A DNA stretch of 64,000 nucleotides from Bacteriovoracaceae bacterium UBA6200. Lineage in GTDB: Bacteria; Bdellovibrionota; Bacteriovoracia; Bacteriovoracales; Bacteriovoracaceae. The stretch spans positions 42,294 to 106,293 of the forward strand of contig DISW01000008.1 in assembly GCA_002422605.1 (NCBI GenBank), in the 5' to 3' direction. The position numbers and the translations under genes are program-made. A model generated the notes under the pieces. The model did not search any database. It saw only the letters and a program-made list of their open reading frames with translations, and was not told the DNA's origin. Positions 36,073-43,443 of this stretch are shown piece after piece; positions within the stretch are counted from its first letter, which is position 1; the number at the start of each line of letters is the position of its first letter.

Positions 36073-36990
36073 ATGAAAATGCAAAAGAAACAACCACAAC
36101 TTGGTAAAGGTATGGCAGCTCTCCTTGGAGGTAATCCAGGATCTTTCACTGGTCCGAGCGAGAATAATAACGCCCCTATAGAACCAGTAAAAAAAGAAAT
36201 TCAAATCGAAACCCAGCCCATGCTGGTTGACGTTGAAAAGATTCACCCAAATAAGGGTCAGCCTCGTAAAATTTTCAAAGAGAAAGAATTAATGGAGCTC
36301 TCTGAGTCCATTAAAGAAAACGGTGTGATCCAGCCCATTCTTGTTATTGAAAAAGAGGGTGCTTTTGAGATCGTTGCTGGAGAAAGACGTTACCGTGCTT
36401 CTCGACTAGCGGGTCTTACTAAAGTTCCAGTGATCGTTAAACGTGCTACTAAGAAAGACGTACTGGTTATGTCTATTATTGAGAACGTTCAGCGCTCGGA
36501 TCTTAACTGTGTTGAAGAAGCCTTGGCCTACTTCCAGCTGATGAATGAATTCGAACTTACTCAGGAAGAAGTCGCAAAGAAAATTGGAAAAGAGCGTTCA
36601 ACGATCGCCAACTTCCTTCGTATTCTAAAACTTCCTAAGGACGTGATTGTTTCTCTTCAAAAAGACCTTCTTTCATTTGGTCACGCCAAAATTTTAGTAG
36701 GTGTGAATGATGATGAGATGACCAAGCGTTTAGCGAATGAAGTTATCACTAAAGGCCTTTCAGTTCGTGAATTGGAAGAGCTGGCGAAGAAAAGCAAAAA
36801 GCCGGGCAAAAAAGGTTCGAACGATAATAAGTTCATAACCGAGCAATACACACAATTACGCAATAAACTTGAGCAGAAAACTGGATACCACTTCGATGTT
36901 AAGGCAAAGAAGAATGGAGCTGGAGAAATAACCATCAAATTTAGCAACGAAGCTGAATTTAATGATATATTTTCTTATCTAATGAAATAA
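36073..36990 (+). CDS. parB: Chromosome partitioning protein ParB (Spo0J)
   Basis: CTPase that loads at parS and spreads as a sliding clamp. It has 305 residues: an N-terminal ParA-activating peptide (KGMAALLGG), a linker with a CTATAG palindrome encoding PIEP, the CTP-binding motifs NKGQPRKIF and EIVAGERRYRASRLAGL (about 97-113), the ENVQRSDLNCVEEA box, a helix-turn-helix (TQEEVAKKIGKERSTIANFL, about 156-175) and a C-terminal dimer domain. Confidence 0.97.
   Translation: MKMQKKQPQLGKGMAALLGGNPGSFTGPSENNNAPIEPVKKEIQIETQPMLVDVEKIHPNKGQPRKIFKEKELMELSESIKENGVIQPILVIEKEGAFEIVAGERRYRASRLAGLTKVPVIVKRATKKDVLVMSIIENVQRSDLNCVEEALAYFQLMNEFELTQEEVAKKIGKERSTIANFLRILKLPKDVIVSLQKDLLSFGHAKILVGVNDDEMTKRLANEVITKGLSVRELEELAKKSKKPGKKGSNDNKFITEQYTQLRNKLEQKTGYHFDVKAKKNGAGEITIKFSNEAEFNDIFSYLMK
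36172..36185. repeat. CTATAG palindromic motif, copy 7 (in parB)
   Basis: GCCCCTATAGAACC; 16 bp (36171-36186) are identical to copy 1 in yidC. It is the last copy seen, about 6.2 kb right of copy 1. Confidence 0.8.
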
Positions 36991-37009
36991 ACCAAGCTGG
37001 AGAAGCTTT

Positions 37010-37345
37010 TTGGCCAAGAAAAATGATATTTGCGCCATCATCGAAGAGGGCTGCAAATTTGAAGGAAACCTCTCCTTTAGCGGTACCGTTCGGATCGCGG
37101 GATATGTTAACGGTAGTATATTTTCTAACGACACTCTGATTATTTCAGAGGGAGCCGTTATTAATGCCGATATAAATGCCAATATTGTGATTATTTCCGG
37201 TTCCGTGAAGGGAACCGTGAAAGCTTCTTCACGGGTAGAAATAAGACGCCCTGCGCGCTTTGAAGGAACCGTGGCAAGCCCGAGTCTTATTGTCGAAGAG
37301 GGAGTTATTTTCCACGGAATTACGAAAATGAAGGACAAAAAATAA
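37010..37345 (+). CDS. Bactofilin
   Basis: Polymer-forming cytoskeletal protein of the bactofilin (DUF583) family. It has 111 residues of short right-handed beta-helix repeats, each about 17 residues, with regular glycine/valine/isoleucine spacing (LSFSGTVRIAGYVNGSIFSN, LIISEGAVINADINANIVII). Translation appears to start at TTG 37010, with GGAG eight bases upstream. It lies 19 bp after parB, in the same operon. In Myxococcus, bactofilins scaffold the ParABS machinery, so a similar role is likely here. Confidence 0.9.
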   Translation: MAKKNDICAIIEEGCKFEGNLSFSGTVRIAGYVNGSIFSNDTLIISEGAVINADINANIVIISGSVKGTVKASSRVEIRRPARFEGTVASPSLIVEEGVIFHGITKMKDKK

Positions 37346-37438
37346 CACGCCCAAACAGGCCAAACTCCTTGACGAAAACCCCCCTTCAGCTTACAAAATT
37401 ACTGAAAATTAATACGCTTCATTTTTAAGGTTTAACTA

Positions 37439-37882
37439 ATGGAAACATTTACGGCCATCTTCACTCAATTGGGTGTCGATAACTCACTTGTCCCTCAGTT
37501 TGTCATTATCCTCATAGGCTTCATTCTTGCTCACTTTCTCTTTCTTGGAAAACTTCAAGAAGTTATTGAGACTCGCGAAGAGAAGACAGTAAAGCTTGAA
37601 AGCAGCGCGGACGAAACTATCGAAAAAGTTCAGAAGATGCAGACTCAATACAAAGTTAAAATTGAGGAAGCTAATCGTGAAGCTTTAAAAAATTCTTCTG
37701 ATAAAAAACAAAAAATTGCTCAAAACTACACTGAACAATACAAGCAAGCTGAAAAAGAAGTAAGTGCTTACGTTGATCAGTCTCGTAATGAGTTCAATAA
37801 AGAAGTTGCTGGTAACAAAGATAAGTATATGGCGGAAGCCGATGCTCTTGCCCAGTCATTAGTTCAAAAGATTATTCAATAA
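37439..37882 (+). CDS. ATP synthase F0 subunit b' (b-type stalk)
   Basis: Peripheral-stalk subunit of ATP synthase. It has 147 residues: one N-terminal membrane helix (about 18-38, FVIILIGFILAHFLFLGKL) followed by a long charged coiled coil. It is the first of two tandem b-type genes, which form a b/b' heterodimer in many bacteria. The 93-bp gap after the bactofilin gene (37346-37438) may hold a promoter, but no convincing one was identified. Confidence 0.9.
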   Translation: METFTAIFTQLGVDNSLVPQFVIILIGFILAHFLFLGKLQEVIETREEKTVKLESSADETIEKVQKMQTQYKVKIEEANREALKNSSDKKQKIAQNYTEQYKQAEKEVSAYVDQSRNEFNKEVAGNKDKYMAEADALAQSLVQKIIQ

Positions 37883-37884
37883 GG

Positions 37885-38424
37885 ATGTCTATGCGTTTTT
37901 GGACAGCTTACGCTCTACTCGCTCTAAGTATCACTAAGGCCTACGCTGCAGGCGGCGCTCACGGATCAATCACAGATTTAATTGCGCCAACAATTAACGT
38001 GGGAATTCTTTTAGCTGTATTGGTTTGGAAACTAAAAGATCCACTTAAAAACCACTTCAACTCAAAATCAGAAGAAGTTTCTAACACTCTTGAGCGTGCG
38101 AATTTAAAATCAAGAGAAGCGCAAATCATGCTTGAAGGTGAGGAACGCAAACTCTCTAATCTTGATAATGAAATCAAATCAATTCATCAGAATTCTGATA
38201 ACGATGTTTTAACTTACGAGAAGAAAATGTCTAAAGAGACAGAAGATAAAACTCACAAGTTGAAATCAGATGCGACTTTAAAAATTCAAGCTGATAAAAA
38301 AGCTGTCATGGATGAGCTTAACGCTGAACTTTTAAACCAGGTTATTTCAAAAACAAAAACGACAATCAAAACCAATAAAGATTATCAGAATAAAGTTTCT
38401 TCGAAACTGATTCAAGGGCTCTAA
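37885..38424 (+). CDS. atpF: ATP synthase F0 subunit b
   Basis: Second stalk subunit, 179 residues. An N-terminal stretch resembling a cleavable signal peptide (about 1-22, ending KAYA then AGG) precedes the membrane helix (about 33-50, INVGILLAVLVWKLKDPL) and a coiled coil with the usual EEVSNTLERAN and SREAQIMLEGEE region. Subunit b with a signal peptide is known from deltaproteobacteria. It starts 2 bp after the b' stop. Confidence 0.93.
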   Translation: MSMRFWTAYALLALSITKAYAAGGAHGSITDLIAPTINVGILLAVLVWKLKDPLKNHFNSKSEEVSNTLERANLKSREAQIMLEGEERKLSNLDNEIKSIHQNSDNDVLTYEKKMSKETEDKTHKLKSDATLKIQADKKAVMDELNAELLNQVISKTKTTIKTNKDYQNKVSSKLIQGL

Positions 38425-38425
38425 T

Positions 38426-38965
38426 ATGAAACAACAAGCCGTTGCCAAAGTTTATGCTAAGTCTCTACTAGAGCTTGGTGATGAAAAAAAAGTTCAGATT
38501 GCTGATGAACTTACAAAGCTAACTGAAGTCATTAACAAATCTAATGAACTTGAGAATGTTATGTTCCTTGAACTCTTCACTCTTGAAGAGAAGAAAGTTG
38601 TCTTTACAGAAGTAGCAACTAAGCTTGGCTTATCGGCCATTACTACTGAAACTATAAAATTCCTTATCGATGAAAAAAGAATCGGGATTCTTCCAATGAT
38701 CATCAAAGAAGTGATCGTATTGGATGATGAAAGAAAAGGTTTCATGAAAGGAACAATTGAAGGCACCGACGTTCAAGTCGATCCTGCTTTCAAAGCAAAA
38801 ATTGAAGCCTTTCTAAAAAACAAATTCGGTAAAGAGCCTAACTTGGAATACGTGCAGAACCCGAATCTTTCAGCTGGTTACAAAGTAACTGTTGAAGACC
38901 TTCAGCTCGATGCCTCTTTAGACAATCAATTAGAACAATTTAAACAATCAATTCTTGGCGAATAA
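38426..38965 (+). CDS. atpH: ATP synthase F1 subunit delta
   Basis: Links the peripheral stalk to the F1 head. It has 179 residues with an N-terminal helical domain (AVAKVYAKSLLELGDE) and the C-terminal LSAGYKVTVEDLQLDASLDN stretch that matches the conserved GG..I.....D.S....L pattern of the family. It lies between atpF and atpA, in the standard order. Confidence 0.95.
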   Translation: MKQQAVAKVYAKSLLELGDEKKVQIADELTKLTEVINKSNELENVMFLELFTLEEKKVVFTEVATKLGLSAITTETIKFLIDEKRIGILPMIIKEVIVLDDERKGFMKGTIEGTDVQVDPAFKAKIEAFLKNKFGKEPNLEYVQNPNLSAGYKVTVEDLQLDASLDNQLEQFKQSILGE

Positions 38966-38992
38966 TAACCCCAAAAAGGGAAGGGATTTTAG

Positions 38993-40507
38993 ATGAGTAC
39001 ATCAATCAGACCTGAAGAAATCACAGGCATCATTAAAGAGAGAATTGCGAACTTCGAATCTCGCTTACAGATGAATGAAATTGGAACAGTCCTCACAATT
39101 GGTGATGGTGTGGCCCGCGTTTTTGGTTTAAAAAACGTACTAGCTGGAGAACTTGTTGAGTTCGAAGGTGGAGTTAAGGGTATGGTTCTTAACCTTGAAG
39201 CAAATAACGTAGGTATCGTTGTTCTTGGTAACGACGAAACAATTAAAGAAGGTTCAACAGTTAAACGTACTGAAAAAATCGTTTCTGTTCCTGTTGGCGA
39301 TGCTCTTCTTGGACGCGTAGTTAACGCTATCGGTGAGCCAATTGATGGCCAAGGTGAAATTAAAGCTACTGAATTCCGTAACGTTGAAGTTAAAGCTCCA
39401 GGGATCATTGCTCGTAAATCAGTTCACGAGCCTATGCAAACTGGTATTAAAGCAATCGACGCCATGATTCCAATCGGTCGTGGTCAGCGTGAGCTTATCA
39501 TTGGTGACCGTAAGACTGGTAAAACAGCAGTTGCCGTTGACACTATCATTAACCAAAAAGGTAAAGGCGTTGTTTGCGTTTATGTGGCCATCGGTCAGAA
39601 GCAATCAACTGTTCGTCAGGTTTACCAAAAGCTTCTTGAAGCTGGTGCACTTGAATATACAATCATCGTTTCAGCTACAGCTTCTCACTCAGCTCCGCTT
39701 CAGTACTTAGCTCCATACTCTGGATGTGCTATGGCCGAGTACTACCGTGATGCCGGTAAGCACGCTCTTATCGTGTACGATGACTTAACAAAACAATCAC
39801 AAGCTTACCGTCAACTTTCACTTCTTCTTCGTCGTCCACCAGGACGTGAAGCGTTCCCAGGGGACGTATTCTACATTCACTCTCGTCTTCTAGAGCGTGC
39901 TTGTAAAGTTAACGATGATCTAGGAGCTGGTTCTCTTACCGCTCTTCCGATCATTGAAACTCAAGAAGGTGACGTTGCGGCTTATATTCCTACAAACGTG
40001 ATTTCAATTACAGATGGTCAGATCTACCTTGAGTCAGATCTTTTCAACTCTGGTATCCGTCCAGCGGTTAACGTTGGTCTTTCGGTTTCTCGAGTTGGTG
40101 GTTCTGCTCAGATTAAAGCAATGAAAAAAGTTGCTGGTACTCTTCGTCTAGACCTTGCTCAGTACCGTGAACTTGCAGCGTTTGCTCAGTTCGGTTCTGA
40201 CCTTGATGAAGCTACTCAAAGACAGCTTAGCCGTGGTGCTCGTTTAGTTGAACTTCTTAAACAAGCTCAATACTCACCAATGGATGTTATCGATCAATCG
40301 GTATCAATTTTTGCTGCTACGAAAGGTTTCTTTGACTCTATTCCTGTTGAGAAAATCCAGGTTGTTGAAAAAGACCTTCTCGAAACTATGAACTCTCGTC
40401 ATGCAGACCTTATGAATGCAATGAGAGCTGAGAAGCAAATGTCGGCAGAAAACGAAGCTAAAGTTGTAGATATCGTTAAGAACTTCGTTGCTGGCTACAA
40501 GGCTTAA
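38993..40507 (+). CDS. atpA: ATP synthase F1 subunit alpha
   Basis: Non-catalytic nucleotide-binding subunit of F1. It has 504 residues with P-loop GDRKTGKTAVAVDTI (about 170-184), the catalytic arginine finger region in SVSRVGGSAQIKAMK (about 364-378), and the signature PAVNVGLSVSRVGG. GGAAGGGA lies about 12 bases before the ATG. Codon use is that of a highly expressed gene. Confidence 0.98.
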   Translation: MSTSIRPEEITGIIKERIANFESRLQMNEIGTVLTIGDGVARVFGLKNVLAGELVEFEGGVKGMVLNLEANNVGIVVLGNDETIKEGSTVKRTEKIVSVPVGDALLGRVVNAIGEPIDGQGEIKATEFRNVEVKAPGIIARKSVHEPMQTGIKAIDAMIPIGRGQRELIIGDRKTGKTAVAVDTIINQKGKGVVCVYVAIGQKQSTVRQVYQKLLEAGALEYTIIVSATASHSAPLQYLAPYSGCAMAEYYRDAGKHALIVYDDLTKQSQAYRQLSLLLRRPPGREAFPGDVFYIHSRLLERACKVNDDLGAGSLTALPIIETQEGDVAAYIPTNVISITDGQIYLESDLFNSGIRPAVNVGLSVSRVGGSAQIKAMKKVAGTLRLDLAQYRELAAFAQFGSDLDEATQRQLSRGARLVELLKQAQYSPMDVIDQSVSIFAATKGFFDSIPVEKIQVVEKDLLETMNSRHADLMNAMRAEKQMSAENEAKVVDIVKNFVAGYKA

Positions 40508-40525
40508 TTTTAAGGATTAAAGACC

Positions 40526-41395
40526 ATGGCAAACATTAAAGACTTAAAGATTAAGATCAAAAGTACCAAAGGTACTTTCAAGATCACAAAGGCCATGAAG
40601 CTTGTTTCAGCTGCGAAGTTGAACAAGGCCCAGGTCCGAATCTTAGGTCTTCGTCCATATTCAGTAGAGCTTGAAGAGACTGTTCGTACAGTCTCTGCTC
40701 TGGCCGCTGACTACACAAATGAGTACTTCACAGCGAAGGAAAATCCAAAAAGTGTAGTTTTGGTAATTTCATCTGATAAAGGTCTTTGCGGTGGATATAA
40801 TTCTTCACTAGCTAAAACCATCAGACGTTTTACTGCTGAAAATGAAGGCGAAGATCTGAAGTTCTTCTTCATTGGCAAAAAAGTACGTGAACTTATTCAA
40901 AAAGAAGTGAATGTAGGTAAAGCATACACTTTCGCAAAGGCTGAGCCATCTTACGAGGAAGTTCGTAAAGTGGCCGATGAGCTGGGTGCCATGTTTATCA
41001 GTGGTGAAGTAGGCAAGGTTTACGTTGCTTATAACTCTTTCATCTCAGCGATTGCTTTTGATTCAAAAGTTAGACAACTGCTACCAATGCAGGTATCTGC
41101 TTCTGATAAAGAAACCATCAAGTCTAAGTACCCTTACGACTTTAAATATGAACCAGGTGCGGAACAAATTCTGGATACTTTAGTGCCGGAAGTTTATCTC
41201 ACTACCGTTTATACATGCGTACTAGATGCTATTGCTTCCGAGCACGGCTCTCGTATGAATGCGATGGAAAATGCATCGAAAAACAGTAAAGAAGTAATTA
41301 AAAAGTTATCACTAAAAATGAATAAGATGAGACAGGCGAGAATTACAACGGAGTTGACCGAAGTTGTAGCTGGTGCTGAATCTCTAAACGGTTAA
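40526..41395 (+). CDS. atpG: ATP synthase F1 subunit gamma
   Basis: Central rotor shaft. It has 289 residues with N-terminal helix KIKSTKGTFKITKAMKLVSA, the middle LVISSDKGLCGGYNSSLAK Rossmann segment (about 73-91) and C-terminal helix SRMNAMENASKNSKEVI ... RQARITTELTEVVAGAESL, both conserved. It lies 18 bp after atpA and 12 bp before atpD. Confidence 0.97.
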   Translation: MANIKDLKIKIKSTKGTFKITKAMKLVSAAKLNKAQVRILGLRPYSVELEETVRTVSALAADYTNEYFTAKENPKSVVLVISSDKGLCGGYNSSLAKTIRRFTAENEGEDLKFFFIGKKVRELIQKEVNVGKAYTFAKAEPSYEEVRKVADELGAMFISGEVGKVYVAYNSFISAIAFDSKVRQLLPMQVSASDKETIKSKYPYDFKYEPGAEQILDTLVPEVYLTTVYTCVLDAIASEHGSRMNAMENASKNSKEVIKKLSLKMNKMRQARITTELTEVVAGAESLNG

Positions 41396-41407
41396 GGAGC
41401 CATTCAA

Positions 41408-42826
41408 ATGGAACAAAATACAGGCGTTATTCGTCAGGTGTTGGGACCAGTAATCGACGTAGAGTTTTCTAACGGAAAACTACCGGCGCTTTACAACGCT
41501 CTCAAGATCACTAACAAAACTTTGCCAGGCGGAGAAGGAAACCTCACCGTTGAAGTAGCATCACACCTTGGTAACAACATGGTTCGTTGTATCGCTATGG
41601 ATGCAACTGAAGGTCTAGCTCGCGGTCAAGTTGTGACTGATACTGGAGCTGCCATTCAAGCACCAGTTGGTCGTGAAACTCTTGGTCGTATTATTAACGT
41701 TATCGGCGAACCGGTTGATGAAGCTGGCCCGATTGGTAACAAAAAATCATACCCAATTCACCGTGAAGCTCCAAAGTTCTCTCACCAATCAACTAAGAAA
41801 GAGCCTTTCTTCACAGGTATTAAAGTAATCGACCTTCTAGCTCCTTACCTTAAAGGTGGAAAGATCGGTCTATTCGGTGGTGCAGGTGTGGGTAAGACAG
41901 TTCTAATTATGGAACTTATTAACAACATCGCTACTCAACACGGTGGTTTCTCTGTATTCGCTGGTGTGGGTGAACGTACTCGTGAAGGAAACGATCTTTG
42001 GCACGAAATGAAGGACTCAGGAGTTCTTACAAAAACAGCACTGGTTTATGGCCAGATGAACGAGCCACCTGGAGCACGTGCACGTGTTGCTCTTACTGGT
42101 CTTTCAGTTGCTGAATATTTCCGTGATGAAGAAAAGCAAGACGTTCTATTCTTCGTAGATAACATCTTCCGCTTTACTCAAGCAGGTTCTGAGGTTTCGG
42201 CCCTTCTAGGTCGTATTCCTTCAGCTGTGGGTTACCAACCAACACTTGGTACTGAAATGGGGGCAATGCAAGAGCGTATTACTTCTACAAAAGATGGTTC
42301 GATTACATCAATCCAGGCCGTTTACGTTCCTGCGGATGACTATACCGATCCAGCTCCTGCTACAACATTTGCTCACTTGGATGCTACAACTGAATTGTCT
42401 CGTCAAATTGCCGAGCTTGGTATTTACCCAGCGGTGGATCCTTTGACTTCTTCTTCTACAATTCTTTCTGAAGAAATCATGGGTGCAGATCACTATACAA
42501 CTGCTCGTGCGGTTCAAAGTGTTCTTCAAAAATATAAAGAACTTCAAGATATCATCGCCATTCTTGGTATGGATGAACTTTCTGAAGATGATAAGAAACT
42601 CGTGGCACGTGCTCGTAAGATCCAGAAGTTCCTTTCTCAGCCATTCTTCGTTGCTGAGCAGTTCACTGGTATTCCGGGCCAATTCGTGAAAATCGAAGAT
42701 ACCATTAAAGGTTTCAAAGCAATTCTTGCTGGTGAAGTTGATCACCTTCCAGAACAAGCTTTCTATCTTGTTGGTGGACTTGAAATGGTTCATGAAAAAG
42801 CTAAAAAACTTTCTGAAGGGAAGTAA
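41408..42826 (+). CDS. atpD: ATP synthase F1 subunit beta
   Basis: Catalytic subunit of F1. It has 472 residues with P-loop GGAGVGKTVLIMELINN (about 157-173), the catalytic glutamate in GVGERTREGNDLWHEM (about 186-201), the DELSEDDKKLV catch-loop region and the FTGIPGQFVKIEDTI segment near the C-terminus. AAGGAG lies before the ATG. Confidence 0.98.
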   Translation: MEQNTGVIRQVLGPVIDVEFSNGKLPALYNALKITNKTLPGGEGNLTVEVASHLGNNMVRCIAMDATEGLARGQVVTDTGAAIQAPVGRETLGRIINVIGEPVDEAGPIGNKKSYPIHREAPKFSHQSTKKEPFFTGIKVIDLLAPYLKGGKIGLFGGAGVGKTVLIMELINNIATQHGGFSVFAGVGERTREGNDLWHEMKDSGVLTKTALVYGQMNEPPGARARVALTGLSVAEYFRDEEKQDVLFFVDNIFRFTQAGSEVSALLGRIPSAVGYQPTLGTEMGAMQERITSTKDGSITSIQAVYVPADDYTDPAPATTFAHLDATTELSRQIAELGIYPAVDPLTSSSTILSEEIMGADHYTTARAVQSVLQKYKELQDIIAILGMDELSEDDKKLVARARKIQKFLSQPFFVAEQFTGIPGQFVKIEDTIKGFKAILAGEVDHLPEQAFYLVGGLEMVHEKAKKLSEGK

Positions 42827-42828
42827 TT

Positions 42829-43242
42829 ATGGCATCAGCCTTTAAACTCAATCTTTTCACACCCAAAGGTGTTGTGATCAAAGATCTTGAGTGTAATGAC
42901 ATTGTAATTCCAACTGTGCGCGGGGAGATTAACATTCTCCCTGAACATACTCACATTTTAACTGAGCTTTCGACTGGGATTTTGACGGCCAAGACACCTA
43001 TGGGTGCTCGTCACTTTTCAGTTACTGCCGGTCTATGCCGAGTACTACAAGATACGGTGACTATCCTTTCGTTCACTTCAGAGAAAGCTGAGGATATCGA
43101 TATGGAACGTGCTAAGGCTGCAAAGGCCAAGGCCCACGATCGCTTATCTGGTAAGGAATCGTTGTCGGATGTGGACCTCATAAAGTTCCGCCGCAAAATG
43201 GAAAGAGCTGAACTCCGCTTACGTCTTGCTAATTTAAAGTAA
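42829..43242 (+). CDS. atpC: ATP synthase F1 subunit epsilon
   Basis: Regulatory subunit on the rotor shaft. It has 137 residues with the N-terminal beta sandwich (LNLFTPKGVVIKDLE, IPTVRGEINILPEHT) and a C-terminal two-helix arm (ERAKAAKAKAHDRL ... FRRKMERAELRLRLANLK). Last gene of the atpF'-F-H-A-G-D-C run; a strong terminator follows directly. Confidence 0.96.
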   Translation: MASAFKLNLFTPKGVVIKDLECNDIVIPTVRGEINILPEHTHILTELSTGILTAKTPMGARHFSVTAGLCRVLQDTVTILSFTSEKAEDIDMERAKAAKAKAHDRLSGKESLSDVDLIKFRRKMERAELRLRLANLK

Positions 43243-43248
43243 TGATGG

Positions 43249-43275
43249 GCCCCGCTTAAAGCGGGGCTTTTTTTA
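43249..43275 (+). terminator. Intrinsic terminator after atpC
   Basis: Stem GCCCCGC (43249-43255), loop TTAAA, stem GCGGGGC (43261-43267), then eight T residues. It begins 6 bp after the atpC stop. The remaining spacer to 43443 shows no gene and no clear element. Confidence 0.95.
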
Positions 43276-43443
43276 TCTGCCTCTTAGTGCTAGTAAATCT
43301 GCATACTCACTGAAGAAACCATCCGGCTACTCACGCATACCCACCAAAATTGCACTAAATGTCTGAAATGATTACGCACAAAATGCATCATGAATGCTTT
43401 TACCTGCCGTAATAAATGATGAAATCAATTAAAATATAAGTAT

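Noticed and set aside
42308..42793. A 161-residue open frame opposite atpD
   Set aside because: It is antisense to a highly conserved gene and has no ribosome site or recognisable motif.
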